From Candidatus Cloacimonadota bacterium (GTDB lineage: Bacteria > Cloacimonadota > Cloacimonadia > Cloacimonadales > Cloacimonadaceae), in NCBI GenBank assembly GCA_028681035.1, contig JAQUJJ010000031.1:1-32492 (forward strand): a DNA stretch of 32,492 nt, in the 5' to 3' direction. The notes beneath the pieces are model-generated. The model was not told where the DNA came from. It did no database searches and saw only the letters and a program-made list of their open reading frames with translations. Of this stretch, positions 1-8,626 are shown in pieces (the stretch's first letter is position 1; the number at the start of each line of letters is the position of its first letter). The translations under genes were made by a program, and so were the position numbers.

Positions 1-447
1 TTCACTTTCACTCTGCATAATAATCCTATAGTTATTCAGAACGAGCTGGACATCCCCATCTCCAGCGAAAACGCTAACTTGATAAATAAAAATGCATTAG
101 GTGCTAAACTGGAGCTGTATATTACTAACCTTCTTCCAGTGGGAGCAACCGCAACTGCCTACTTTAGTGATACGCCCGAAATAGATGTTGATAACCCCTC
201 AACGTATGATTATACAAAAGAAGCCACTATCTTTGCAAGCAACACTCCCGAAGGGCAAGGAGAGCAAACTGTTCCGCCAATTACACTAAGCGAAAGTGAA
301 GTGAAACTCTTTGGCAATCCTAATGTTTATTTACGCTGGAAATTTGCCTTCCATAACAGCAATGTACCAGTTACCATACACGGCAGTACCACAGATTATA
401 TTCAGATAAAAGGCAGGCTGTCTGCTAAGATAGCTGTGGAGGATTAA
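1..447 (+). CDS. C-terminal part of a secreted or surface protein, function unknown (5' truncated by window edge)
   Basis: The reading frame is open from the first base of the window, so this is the C-terminal 148 residues of a longer protein. A TTG at position 79 is in frame but is not needed as a start. The visible part is rich in T, S, N, Y and alternating hydrophobic residues, has few charges and no cysteine, and looks like an all-beta extracellular domain. It ends in RLSAKIAVED, with no membrane anchor or obvious sorting domain. The stop TAA lies 2 nt before the next ATG, whose ribosome binding site (GGAGG) sits inside this gene, so the two are probably cotranscribed and the protein may be exported with its outer-membrane neighbour. 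I do not recognise the family. Confidence 0.75.
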   Translation, partial: FTFTLHNNPIVIQNELDIPISSENANLINKNALGAKLELYITNLLPVGATATAYFSDTPEIDVDNPSTYDYTKEATIFASNTPEGQGEQTVPPITLSESEVKLFGNPNVYLRWKFAFHNSNVPVTIHGSTTDYIQIKGRLSAKIAVED

Positions 448-449
448 CA

Positions 450-1703
450 ATGAAGAAGTTTATGCTCCTTAGTGTCATTCTCCTCCTTGTGGTTAGTTCT
501 CTTTCGGCTATTAGAACAGGCAAATCCATCTTCTATTCAAATAGCTATATGCTGCGTGCCAAAGGGGTGGAGGCTGCTTACTGGAATCCCGCCAATTTGG
601 TAGCCGGTGAATTTTATGACCTTTGGCTTCCGGGTGTAAACACCGGTTTTTGGGCTAGTAATAATTCTCTCGATTTGGATACCTATAATTATGTGATGAG
701 CGAAGATAAGCTGGATGAAGCAGACAAACAGCTAATCTTGGGTAAACTGGATAATAGCCTGCGCGGCGCAATGAGCGGCAATGTAAGCATCTTGGGCTAT
801 GGGTTTTCTAACATGTCTATCTCCAGCTCTTTTAATATTCTCGGGAAAGTGGCAATATCCAAAGACTATTTAAACTTGCTGCTAAACGGCAACACGGAAA
901 GTGAATATATTTTCGATAAAACAACCACCGACGTAGCTGCTCTTAGCTTTGTAGATGTTACCTTTGGCATGGGTGGATTCAATGTGCCTTACCTACCTGA
1001 AAACATCCCGCCTATTCGCTTTGGATTCTCTGCAAGTGCTTTAGCGGGTGTAGGCGGTATTAACACTGAAGAATACAATGGCATTATCCGCCGTTCTGTG
1101 GATTCTGGCTTATATCTGTCCCAGGATATTACTCTTAGAACTGCTGTCGGTGGAGCAGGTTTTAAAGGAATGATTGGCTTTGCCAGCAATCCCTTGCCGG
1201 ATTTGGAAGTGGGCTTAACCCTGGATAACATCTTTGGTTTCATAAAGTGGAACATGGTTACAGAAGATCAGAAGTTCAGCTTTAAGGCAGATAGCGTTTA
1301 TGTTGCCGATATCGGTGATGATTTTTACACACAGACAAACAGCACAGAAGATATTGGCTCGTTTTCCACAGAGTTTCCTCCAGAGCTGCGCTTGGGAGCA
1401 TTGTGGACTCATAAGATTTATAGCCTATCCACAGACTACGTGCAAGGATTCAAGAACTCTCTGGTAACCAACAATGTAGGGCGGTTATCTTTTGGTGCGC
1501 AAGCTGCTCCCATTTCTTGGCTGCCTCTCTCATTTGGTCTTAGTTTGGGTAATAGCCAGAATCCCTGGCGTGCCAGCTATGGAATAAGCTTCAGAAGTGA
1601 GACCGGCGAGATCGGCTTAGCCGTACAGAGCTTTGAAACCTTGATTCCAACTTACAAATCCAAAGGGATTTCGTTTGGCAGCTTTCTCCGCATTAATTAT
1701 TGA
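450..1703 (+). CDS. DUF5723-like outer-membrane beta-barrel protein
   Basis: A 417-residue exported protein. Residues 1-20 form a signal peptide (MKKF, a long hydrophobic core, then SSLSA before cleavage). The mature start contains YWNPANL, which resembles the WNPAG/NPANL motif at the N terminus of FadL/PorV-type outer-membrane proteins and of the DUF5723 family found in Bacteroidetes-like phyla. The rest shows alternating hydrophobic and polar strands with many aromatic residues, and the protein ends in RINY, an aromatic C-terminal residue typical of outer-membrane barrels. A GGAGG ribosome binding site lies 7 nt before the ATG. The stop codon overlaps the ATG of the next gene. The barrel and family calls come from remembered motifs; no transported substrate can be inferred. 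Confidence 0.7.
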   Translation: MKKFMLLSVILLLVVSSLSAIRTGKSIFYSNSYMLRAKGVEAAYWNPANLVAGEFYDLWLPGVNTGFWASNNSLDLDTYNYVMSEDKLDEADKQLILGKLDNSLRGAMSGNVSILGYGFSNMSISSSFNILGKVAISKDYLNLLLNGNTESEYIFDKTTTDVAALSFVDVTFGMGGFNVPYLPENIPPIRFGFSASALAGVGGINTEEYNGIIRRSVDSGLYLSQDITLRTAVGGAGFKGMIGFASNPLPDLEVGLTLDNIFGFIKWNMVTEDQKFSFKADSVYVADIGDDFYTQTNSTEDIGSFSTEFPPELRLGALWTHKIYSLSTDYVQGFKNSLVTNNVGRLSFGAQAAPISWLPLSFGLSLGNSQNPWRASYGISFRSETGEIGLAVQSFETLIPTYKSKGISFGSFLRINY

Positions 1704-3700
1704 TGCTTAAGTATATCATAATAGCCCTCTTTGCGTTGGCAATTTCGGGCTTTTACAATTATCGCAGCCACCCGGAGATACCTGTTTCCAGGCGGTGGCT
1801 GCTGTTTGTTTTGCGTACTATATCTTTGGGCATTATCCTGCTGCTGCTGGTTAGCCCGATTCTGTATTATATCCAAAGAAAGAGCCTCGCACCCCAAATA
1901 GTAGTGTTGGAAGACACTTCTCTTAGCATGAACCTAAAACATGGCGACAGCAGCAAAACCTCTCACCTAAAGCCCGCTATTGCCAAGCTACGCTCACGCT
2001 TTATCGATGCAGGCTATGAAGTAATAGAACACCGCTTTGCCAAGGGGCTTGAAGGCGATAATAACAGCAGCCTGCTTGGCGAAAGCTTAAAGCAGCTTAG
2101 CAATGACAAGAAGATATCTAATCTTGCAGGGATTATCTTAGCCTCAGATGGCTGGCTGCAAGATGAATCTCTGGCTTCTGCTGTGCAGCTTGGACAGCCC
2201 TTCTATGTGCTGGCAGATAGCAGCCAAAACCTTACACCAGATCTGGAAGTAAGCGATGTGCGCTGCAACCGCTATGCCTACCGCAACGAACCAAACACCA
2301 TCCGCGCTGAGTTTATCTCCGAAAACTATAGCGGTGCTGCCGAAGCACGTTTAATCGTAGGCAATCGCACTATCTCCAGGCAGAGCCTAAAGCTGGAAGC
2401 GGGGAAAGCACAGAGCGTGGATTTCACCAATCGCTTTAACCAAATTGGCTTTTTTACCTGGAGAGTTGAACTAAGCCCCCTAACGGACGAAATCAGGCTA
2501 AGCAACAACAGTTTCCCCGGAGCTATAGAGGTTCTCTCCGAGAAAGAACGCATCGTCCTTATCTCCGATAAACCCGCTTGGGACAACAAGTTTATCTTAG
2601 ATGCCATCGCTTCCAATCCCCGTTGGGAAGTGCAAACCTATCTGAACCGCTCCGGTAAGCTTTATAGCGGAGAGTCTCTTGTTACTAAACTATCCAGCGA
2701 GAATCTTGCTGCACTCGTGATTATCAATAATGGCATGGTAAAACTGGATACTTACACGCTAAGTTTTATTGGCGAAGCTCAAGCCAAGGGAGTAGGCATT
2801 ATGTACCAAGGGCTGCCTGTAGATGAGCTGAATGCTATGCTACCATTGAAGAAATCCAATATCATCACACTGTATCAAGGCTTTATCAATCCTTCTGCTG
2901 CGGCGGTAAATTACCCCATGCTTAACCCTTTAACGGATAATGCTAAAGACCTGCCTCCTGTGGATTACTATTATGTAACTGCCACGCCGGGAGCAGAGGT
3001 CTTAGCAAGCATCAACAATCCCCAAAATTCGCCGGCAATCGCCGTAAAGAACATAGGCGGAGCGCGCAGCATTGCCTTTTCCACCTTAAACTTGTGGCGC
3101 TGGCAAATGCAGAGCAAGGATGAAGGCTATAACAAGCTGGTTAGCAGTTGTTTAACCTGGCTTAGCAACAAAAGCACCAGCGGCTTTGATGCTATTTACA
3201 GCCGTAGCTATCTTAGCGGGGAAGAAATCCGCATTAAGCTGCGGGTCGAGGACGAAATCCGCCAAAGAAGACTGGATGTGAACCCGCGCATACGTATTGT
3301 AGATAAGAATAACAAGGAAGTGATAAATGACTTCCTAACTCGTGAAAACGACGAATATAGCTTCAAAGCTGATTTGAAAGAACCTGGCACCTATAGTTTC
3401 GATATTTCTGATAAGGAAAGCGGCAAAAACGTCAAAGGTAAGTTTGAACTCAACGCATCGTCTTTGGAAAACAAGGACTTCGGTTACAATATGCCGCTTT
3501 TATCGTGGTTAGCTTCCCATAATAACGGCAAGATGTTATTAACTTCCGCACTAGATTCATTCTCGGTGGTCCCCGCCGTGAAAGAGATTCTGGTTTCCCG
3601 CCGTGAAATAGCCCTCTATAAAAAGTGGTACATCCTTTCATTATTCATTCTGGCTTTTTGCTTGGAGCTTTACTTGCGCCGCCGCTGGGGCTTGCTATAG
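1703..3700 (+). CDS. Membrane protein with a von Willebrand A-like MIDAS domain (BatA-like architecture)
   Basis: A 665-residue protein starting at the ATG that overlaps the upstream TGA stop (TGATG); a TTG one codon earlier is possible, but there is no separate ribosome binding site, so translational coupling is likely. Two N-terminal membrane segments lie at about residues 4-20 and 32-57. They are followed by VVLEDTSLSM with the DxSxS metal-ion site (D71, S73, S75) and by IILASDGW, a second MIDAS-like loop, near residue 150. The long central region looks beta-rich and extracytoplasmic. A C-terminal segment (about 642-658) ends in LRRRWGLL, giving a cytoplasmic tail. This resembles the aerotolerance-operon BatA/BatB-like and large VWA/amidotransferase-like membrane proteins of Gram-negative phyla, but no MoxR ATPase is adjacent in this window. 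Function is unknown. Confidence 0.7.
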   Translation: MLKYIIIALFALAISGFYNYRSHPEIPVSRRWLLFVLRTISLGIILLLLVSPILYYIQRKSLAPQIVVLEDTSLSMNLKHGDSSKTSHLKPAIAKLRSRFIDAGYEVIEHRFAKGLEGDNNSSLLGESLKQLSNDKKISNLAGIILASDGWLQDESLASAVQLGQPFYVLADSSQNLTPDLEVSDVRCNRYAYRNEPNTIRAEFISENYSGAAEARLIVGNRTISRQSLKLEAGKAQSVDFTNRFNQIGFFTWRVELSPLTDEIRLSNNSFPGAIEVLSEKERIVLISDKPAWDNKFILDAIASNPRWEVQTYLNRSGKLYSGESLVTKLSSENLAALVIINNGMVKLDTYTLSFIGEAQAKGVGIMYQGLPVDELNAMLPLKKSNIITLYQGFINPSAAAVNYPMLNPLTDNAKDLPPVDYYYVTATPGAEVLASINNPQNSPAIAVKNIGGARSIAFSTLNLWRWQMQSKDEGYNKLVSSCLTWLSNKSTSGFDAIYSRSYLSGEEIRIKLRVEDEIRQRRLDVNPRIRIVDKNNKEVINDFLTRENDEYSFKADLKEPGTYSFDISDKESGKNVKGKFELNASSLENKDFGYNMPLLSWLASHNNGKMLLTSALDSFSVVPAVKEILVSRREIALYKKWYILSLFILAFCLELYLRRRWGLL

Positions 3701-4094
3701 GGTTATATTCATAACAAAGAAGACGGATGACCCCCCAAAGGGAAATCACCCGTAAACTTGCCTATGATCCCTAAGTCTTCATGATAAAAGACCTACAGCC
3801 AGCCTACAGACCAGCCAACAAATCCCACTCCCTCGAGCTTGAGGAGTTATATGATAATACAGCACTATCCAAGCCAAACAGGAAGGTTTCTTTAAATGTT
3901 GTTACACATGCAGATAGTGATTGGGCAAATAGTGGGCTGTGGTACATTATACCACGGCAACATTTGACGGAGGGCTAGGTTTGGGTGATAATAGACCCTT
4001 GCAAGCGATGGAAATCTGGCTTTCAACAGGCGGTTCAACAGCCTTAGCTGAGGATATACAATTGCATAACTGGTAGCACTAGAGCGGAGTGATA
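3701..4094 (+). other. Convergent intergenic gap with possible remnant of a coding sequence
   Basis: No convincing intact gene is present. A 65-codon frame from 3781 and a second frame running from about 3934 to 4076 both read like protein. The second contains TTATFDGGLGLGDN and AMEIWLSTGGSTAL and ends at a TAG at 4074-4076. The two lie in different frames and overlap at about 3934-3978, as would follow a frameshift in a decaying secreted-protein gene. A stem of 8 bp (one wobble), GCTGTGGT/ACCACGGC, occupies 3936-3958 but has no T-run, so I do not call it a terminator. Confidence 0.25.
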
Positions 4095-5432
4095 TTACTT
4101 CTTCAGATCTATTCCCAATGCAGATAACTTCTTGAACAAGTTAGACCTATCCATGTGCAATGCTTCCGCACTTTTACGGATATTATAGTCAAACTCTTTC
4201 AAGGTGTGCTCTATATACGCTTTCTCAAAACTCGTTACGGCTTCACGCAAGGAGCCAGATTTAGGTGGCTTATGACCACTACTCGTATTTGTGGTAAAAT
4301 CTACCACAGCAAGATGGTCATTATGGGTAAATATTACCGCACGTTCTACAGCATTTTTGAGTTCACGTACATTTCCTTCCCATTTTTGCTCACAAAGCCA
4401 GGCTTTAGCTCCTGATGAAAGAGACTTGGGTGTAATATGGTTGCGAGAGCAAAACTCGCTGGCAAAATAGCTCGCCAATAAAGGGATATCCTCTATGCGA
4501 TGCCTAAGAGGCGGAATATGAATGTGGATGGTATTTAGCCTATACAGCAAGTCTTTGCGGAATGTGCCAGCATCACACATAGCTTCCAGATTCTGGTTGC
4601 TGGCACTAATGATGCGGGTATTTATCTTACTTATTTTACCGCCCAGCTTTTGGATTTCGCATTCTGACACAACTCTTAACAACTTTGCCAGCACTTCTAT
4701 GGGTAATTGGCTAATCTCATCCATGAATAAGCTGTTGTTATTTGCATACTCGAAATAGCCTTTTCTTGCCTTTACTGCGCCGGTGAAAGCTCCACTCTCG
4801 TAGCCAAACAGTTCTGCCTCGAACAAGCCCTTGGGCACAGAAGCACAGTTAATGCTGGTTAAGTCCTTGTTTCCAAACTTACTAAGCCGATGGACAGCAA
4901 CAGCGGCAAGTTCTTTCCCAACTCCGGTTTCGCCGCTTATCAGTACGGGGCAATCGAAGTGAGCTGCCTTAACGATATCATCAAAAACAGTGTGGATAGC
5001 TGCGGAATTACCTCGCATCCCTATCGCAGTTATCTGCATGTCTTTCAATTGAGTTTTAAGGGTAATTGCATCGCTGAGACGCCCAAGTTTCAAGATAAGA
5101 TGGTTGGAATCTATGGGTTTTTCTATAAAGTCTATTGCACCATTCTTAACTGCTGAAACAGCATCAGGAATGTGCCCGCTGCCGGATATCATCAAGATAA
5201 GCAGTTCCGGATAACGTTCTTGAACCGCACTAAGCAATCCAAACCCATCCTGTAGTGCCGGGAAACACATATCCAGCATCATTATGTCATACTTATCTCT
5301 TGCCAGGCTTTGTTCACATATCTCTACGGATGAGGCTATTGCAACAGCATAACCTGCATCAGACAATAAACTTGAGGTTAATCGCAAAAAGACCAGATCA
5401 TCGTCGGCTATCAGTACTTTTATCTTATCCAT
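4095..5432 (-). CDS. Sigma-54-dependent response regulator (NtrC family)
   Basis: A 445-residue transcription activator with three domains in order. A receiver domain (about 1-120) carries the acidic pocket D10-D11-D12, phospho-acceptor D54 (in MMLDMCFP) and the KP pair in IEKPID. A sigma-54 interaction AAA+ domain (about 140-375) has Walker A GETGVGKE, the sigma-54-contacting loop GAFTGA and Walker B-like SLFMDEIS. A C-terminal Fis-type helix-turn-helix includes KSAEALHMDRSNLFKKL. The start is either of two adjacent ATGs; the second (5432) is better spaced from AAAGGGG, and the first forms an ATGA overlap with the stop of the upstream kinase gene. Cotranscription with the kinase makes them a cognate pair. 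Target genes are unknown; I did not find a convincing -24/-12 promoter by eye. Confidence 0.93.
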   Translation of the reverse strand: MDKIKVLIADDDLVFLRLTSSLLSDAGYAVAIASSVEICEQSLARDKYDIMMLDMCFPALQDGFGLLSAVQERYPELLILMISGSGHIPDAVSAVKNGAIDFIEKPIDSNHLILKLGRLSDAITLKTQLKDMQITAIGMRGNSAAIHTVFDDIVKAAHFDCPVLISGETGVGKELAAVAVHRLSKFGNKDLTSINCASVPKGLFEAELFGYESGAFTGAVKARKGYFEYANNNSLFMDEISQLPIEVLAKLLRVVSECEIQKLGGKISKINTRIISASNQNLEAMCDAGTFRKDLLYRLNTIHIHIPPLRHRIEDIPLLASYFASEFCSRNHITPKSLSSGAKAWLCEQKWEGNVRELKNAVERAVIFTHNDHLAVVDFTTNTSSGHKPPKSGSLREAVTSFEKAYIEHTLKEFDYNIRKSAEALHMDRSNLFKKLSALGIDLKK

Positions 5433-7882
5433 CATTCCCCTTTCAGCCAAAAGGATATTGTAGTACCAATTCCTTCTTCACTTTGAATGCACATCACACC
5501 ACCCATAGAGTCCATAATTTTCTTAGTTTCTGGTATGCCAATCCCTGTGCCTGATTGGTTTGTGGTAAAGAATGGTTTCCAAATATCATCCATATATCTA
5601 GCAGGTATCCCACAACCGTTGTCCTCTATTTCAACAAGAACATTTAGATTTCCCCTAGGAGAGTTTGCCTTAGGGAATTCTTTAATCGAGATATGCAGAT
5701 TGCCACCTGTTGGCATAGCTTCCAGCGAGTTTGTTATGGCATTTGTAACGGCTTCTTCAAAGCGTATAGGTTCAATATATGCGAGCACAGAATTCAAGCT
5801 CCAGTTCTTTATCAGATTTACATTTGCCGGTAAGCCAGTTCTTGCCAGACAATGTTCCATGGAGGGGACAATATCCTGCTTTTTCAGGTCATAATCCTTA
5901 AGCTCGGTGAACCGTTGAAAAGCATGTGTAAAGACTCGAACCTTTTCTATTTCACTTGCCAAAATCTGGTAGTATTCCTGCCGCTGCTCATCTTTATCCT
6001 TATTCAAAGCATCCAAAGACAGCATAATATTAGTTATATGGCGACGCACATGATGGGACAAGCGGCGCGCGATATCTGCCCATTCCAGTTTCTCTTTAAC
6101 GCTATCACCATAAATCTGTTCTGGGTGAATGGTGATAAAGTACAACACTCGTATATTGCGACCCTTGAAAAAGGTTATATTATAGCTATCGTCACTGCCA
6201 TCATTGTAAAGCTTCACAGTTAGCTTATCCACATCCCTGCCACCGCCGATAAACTCTCCTAAGCATTTGTGAAGAGAGGGAAAACATAGCTCCAGATTTT
6301 TACACTTGGAGTCCTTACTATCTTTTGCAAGTTGCAGAGCCACCTGATTGCGATATACTATCCTTTGGTTATTAACCAGCACCAGAAAGCCCTCACATAA
6401 GTGGCTTGCAGTGATAGCCATTATTTTAAACCGCTGGCGAGATCTAATAACAAGGAATCCTATGAATACAATTAGCAACAAGTTTAGGTAAACAGCATAT
6501 CCCACAAATAGCTGTAGCAAGAACCTTTGAATAGGCAGGTGTTGGTATTTGTAATAATAGATTTCTCGTGGGGAGCAAACACTGATAAGAGGAGCCGTTT
6601 CATTGCCGGTGCGCACAATATTCACGCTTATCAGGTTACTATCAGGGAAGGGGTTTTTTATGCGTGCTCTGCGCTCGTAATCGCAATCCAGCACCTCAAT
6701 ATAGTCATCGTCGGTCTGAAGGATGATTTCCTTGTTACCATCCAAATCCAAATCCTCAATTGCCCAGATTGTCTTAACAAATTGTGAAAAGCTATGCTTA
6801 ACAAGGCGTAGGTTTTCATCGAGAACAATTAAACCCTTTACTTTGTCCACCAAGTACAGCCTGCTTGTTCCTTCTATATCCATACTTGTGATATAGTCAC
6901 TCATTTGGTTTCCTTCCAGCGTGGAAGACATGTCCAAACACATCTTACGTTGCAGATGAGAGCCATTCCAGTTAAAAGCGGTAACTAAGTTCCGATTTTC
7001 TTCATTACCCCAGGTAGTGTTAATGGCATAGATTTCCATTTTGCCATCCTGCTCCCGGTCTGAAGTATCCAGATTTACCTGCCCATAGCCATTGAATTGT
7101 TTCTCTTTATACAAAAGCTGCCCTGTAGGTGATAACACCACAATCCATCCGCTGAAATCATCCAAACCGTTTATCTCTTCAGTGGTATTTTTAAAGGCAT
7201 AAGTGCCAAAAACCAGTTCTTTTTTACCGTCTAAGTTAAAATCACCTAACAGCACATTTGATATATTGCAGGGAGTGTCGAACCGCCATTTTATTTTGCC
7301 CGTATCAAAATCATATACAATCACTCCCCTGGGATTGGCAGTAAAACCATCAGCTCCCAAGCACAAAAGTTCCATGCGACCGTCTCCATCAATATCATCC
7401 AACATCTGAGGTACTATCTGTCCAAAGTACTCTATTTTTGGGTTCTCCATAAGCTTATCTTTGCGGGGAATACTCTCAAAGCTCCTAAGCTCACGTTGTA
7501 GGGGTATCTGCCAATCGAACTTACTCGTTTCAAGATACACGTTTTTCTGGTCGTTATAGCTGTAGAATAGCCATCGCCCATTATCTCTTGAGTCATTTAT
7601 AGTTTTAAGGGCGCGGTAGGGATAAATTGAGTTCATTTGCGAAACAGTTTTGCCTTTGATTTCCTCCACATAGATTGAATGTATGGTCGTTTGGGTTTTA
7701 TCCCAACACACCAAATAGTCATTCTCATCACCCTTCAAATCTGTAAACATCCACCCACTTAATGCTGTATTATGTCGCCTAATATCCACAGTCTCAAACT
7801 CGTGTGAATCTACCTGGCGATTAAACCGACAAGCACTAAAGCAACTTAAGCATAAAAGCAATATGGCAATGCTTCTATTCAT
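5432..7882 (-). CDS. Lipoprotein-type sensor histidine kinase with FG-GAP-like propeller
   Basis: An 816-residue kinase. I start it at the ATG at 7882, 10 codons inside the longest frame, because GGAG lies 6 nt upstream and the protein then begins with a lipoprotein signal (MNRSIAILLL...CFSAC, lipobox Cys18). The extracytoplasmic half has repeated calcium-loop-like motifs (DIDGDGRMEL, DFNLDGKKEL, DREQDGKMEI, DLDLDGNKEI), typical of FG-GAP/VCBS beta-propeller blades. One membrane segment (LLQLFVGYAVYLNLLLIVF and following residues) precedes the cytoplasmic part. The phospho-acceptor region reads RRLSHHVRRHIT where HEIKNPLT is usual. The ATPase domain has N-box NAITNSLEAM, G1 EDNGCGIP, F-box FFTTNQSG and G2 GTGIGIPETKKIM. 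It overlaps its response regulator by 1-4 nt. The ligand is unknown. Confidence 0.9.
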   Translation of the reverse strand: MNRSIAILLLCLSCFSACRFNRQVDSHEFETVDIRRHNTALSGWMFTDLKGDENDYLVCWDKTQTTIHSIYVEEIKGKTVSQMNSIYPYRALKTINDSRDNGRWLFYSYNDQKNVYLETSKFDWQIPLQRELRSFESIPRKDKLMENPKIEYFGQIVPQMLDDIDGDGRMELLCLGADGFTANPRGVIVYDFDTGKIKWRFDTPCNISNVLLGDFNLDGKKELVFGTYAFKNTTEEINGLDDFSGWIVVLSPTGQLLYKEKQFNGYGQVNLDTSDREQDGKMEIYAINTTWGNEENRNLVTAFNWNGSHLQRKMCLDMSSTLEGNQMSDYITSMDIEGTSRLYLVDKVKGLIVLDENLRLVKHSFSQFVKTIWAIEDLDLDGNKEIILQTDDDYIEVLDCDYERRARIKNPFPDSNLISVNIVRTGNETAPLISVCSPREIYYYKYQHLPIQRFLLQLFVGYAVYLNLLLIVFIGFLVIRSRQRFKIMAITASHLCEGFLVLVNNQRIVYRNQVALQLAKDSKDSKCKNLELCFPSLHKCLGEFIGGGRDVDKLTVKLYNDGSDDSYNITFFKGRNIRVLYFITIHPEQIYGDSVKEKLEWADIARRLSHHVRRHITNIMLSLDALNKDKDEQRQEYYQILASEIEKVRVFTHAFQRFTELKDYDLKKQDIVPSMEHCLARTGLPANVNLIKNWSLNSVLAYIEPIRFEEAVTNAITNSLEAMPTGGNLHISIKEFPKANSPRGNLNVLVEIEDNGCGIPARYMDDIWKPFFTTNQSGTGIGIPETKKIMDSMGGVMCIQSEEGIGTTISFWLKGE

Positions 7883-7934
7883 CCAAAACTCCGATAAACT
7901 TATGTATGGCAAGAATTATGGAGATACGATTTTG

Positions 7935-7940
7935 TGTCAA
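7935..7940 (-). promoter_or_regulatory. Candidate -35 box TTGACA for the kinase/regulator operon
   Basis: A perfect TTGACA on the minus strand lies 52 nt upstream of the kinase ATG. No good TATAAT follows at 16-18 nt (TAATTC is the best at 16). The same hexamer stands at a similar distance before several other units in this window, which supports it. Confidence 0.4.
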
Positions 7941-8128
7941 GGGGAATTGCAGGCAATATATTTTCTTTACTGCTTTTTGAAAGTTATTAAATATGCAATG
8001 GATGTCAAAAAGCACAGAGTAACCGTGAATACACGGATTATGATAGCACTAGCAATCTTGCTGCTGATAGGCGCAAGTGCAGAAAAAACAGGGACTTTAG
8101 CAAATGCGATTAATCCTCTTACTGTTTC

Positions 8129-8235
8129 CTTGCTTGCCGAAGGGGGTCCGATCGGGATCTAATCGGGATCCGATCGGGTTAAATCCCGATCAGCTAAGGA
8201 TTAGTTCGAGTTCGACTCGCTTTCGGATAAGCAAG
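8129..8235. repeat. Palindrome-rich element bounded by imperfect inverted repeats
   Basis: The outer arms are CTTGCTTGCCGAA (8129-8141) and TTCGGATAAGCAAG (8222-8235), which pair apart from a small internal mismatch. Inside are direct copies of ATCGGGATC/T at 8151 and 8162, a related GATCGGG at 8172-8178 that pairs with CCCGATC at 8185-8191 around a 6-nt loop, and a small stem CGAGT-TCG-ACTCG near 8207-8219. The layout suggests a short non-autonomous repeat (REP/MITE-like) or a structured RNA. No terminal target duplication was identified. Confidence 0.5.
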
Positions 8236-8267
8236 AGGGATGTAAGAGCAATTGTAAGGGAGTTTAC

Positions 8268-8616
8268 ATGGATATGCTAGTTGCCCTCTGCAGAATTGAT
8301 TGCCGTGTGTGCGATGCATACATTGCCACTCAAACTAATAATCTGGAACTTAAGCAAAAATTGGCGGATGATTTTAAGAAGAATTTTGGTGTTGAGAAGC
8401 CGCTGTCAGAATTGGATTGTGATGGTTGCGGAGCCACTGGCAGGCATATAGGTTTCTGTGAGGTGTGGCGAAATACGCATGTGTGCCTTCGGAAAAGGAT
8501 ACGATACTTGTGCAGAATGTGGAGATTTCCCGTGTGAGAAAGGTGCTTTTATCTGGACAAAGAACTCCCAATCCAAAGCTAAGCTGGATGAAATGCGCGA
8601 GACTGCCAATAACTGA
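8268..8616 (+). pseudogene. DUF3795-like cysteine-rich protein, broken by a one-base insertion
   Basis: The N-terminal part reads MDMLVALCRIDCRVCDAYIA and continues to ELDCDGCGATGRHIGFCEV, the pattern of small DUF3795 zinc-binding-like proteins. In the open frame the sequence then becomes WRNTHVCLRKRIRY and stops at 8537. Removing one G from the GG at 8467-8468 restores FCEVCEIRMCAFGKGYDTC, then AECGDFPCEKG and an ordinary end at the TGA 8614-8616, giving about 115 residues with the expected paired cysteines. The start ATG at 8268 has GGGAG about 6 nt upstream. It is either a real frameshift pseudogene or an assembly/sequencing error. The repeat element lies just upstream. Nothing identifies its partner or function. 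Confidence 0.85.
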
Positions 8617-8626
8617 GACCTAATAT

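Larger units (their letters stand above)
7883..8267. other. Intergenic region between divergent genes, with a palindromic repeat element
   Basis: The gap holds the kinase promoter region and a small plus-strand frame (7998-8162, 54 codons: KK near the N terminus, a hydrophobic stretch IMIALAILLLIGA, then 28 residues). That frame lacks a ribosome binding site and runs into the repeat element, so I do not call it a gene. From 8129 to 8235 lies a structured element, listed separately. The ribosome binding site of the DUF3795 pseudogene (AAGGGAG) ends the region. Confidence 0.5.

Noticed and set aside
7998..8162. 54-codon plus-strand frame with a hydrophobic stretch, resembling a small membrane protein
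   Set aside because: There is no ribosome binding site and it ends inside the palindromic element; coding potential is too weak.
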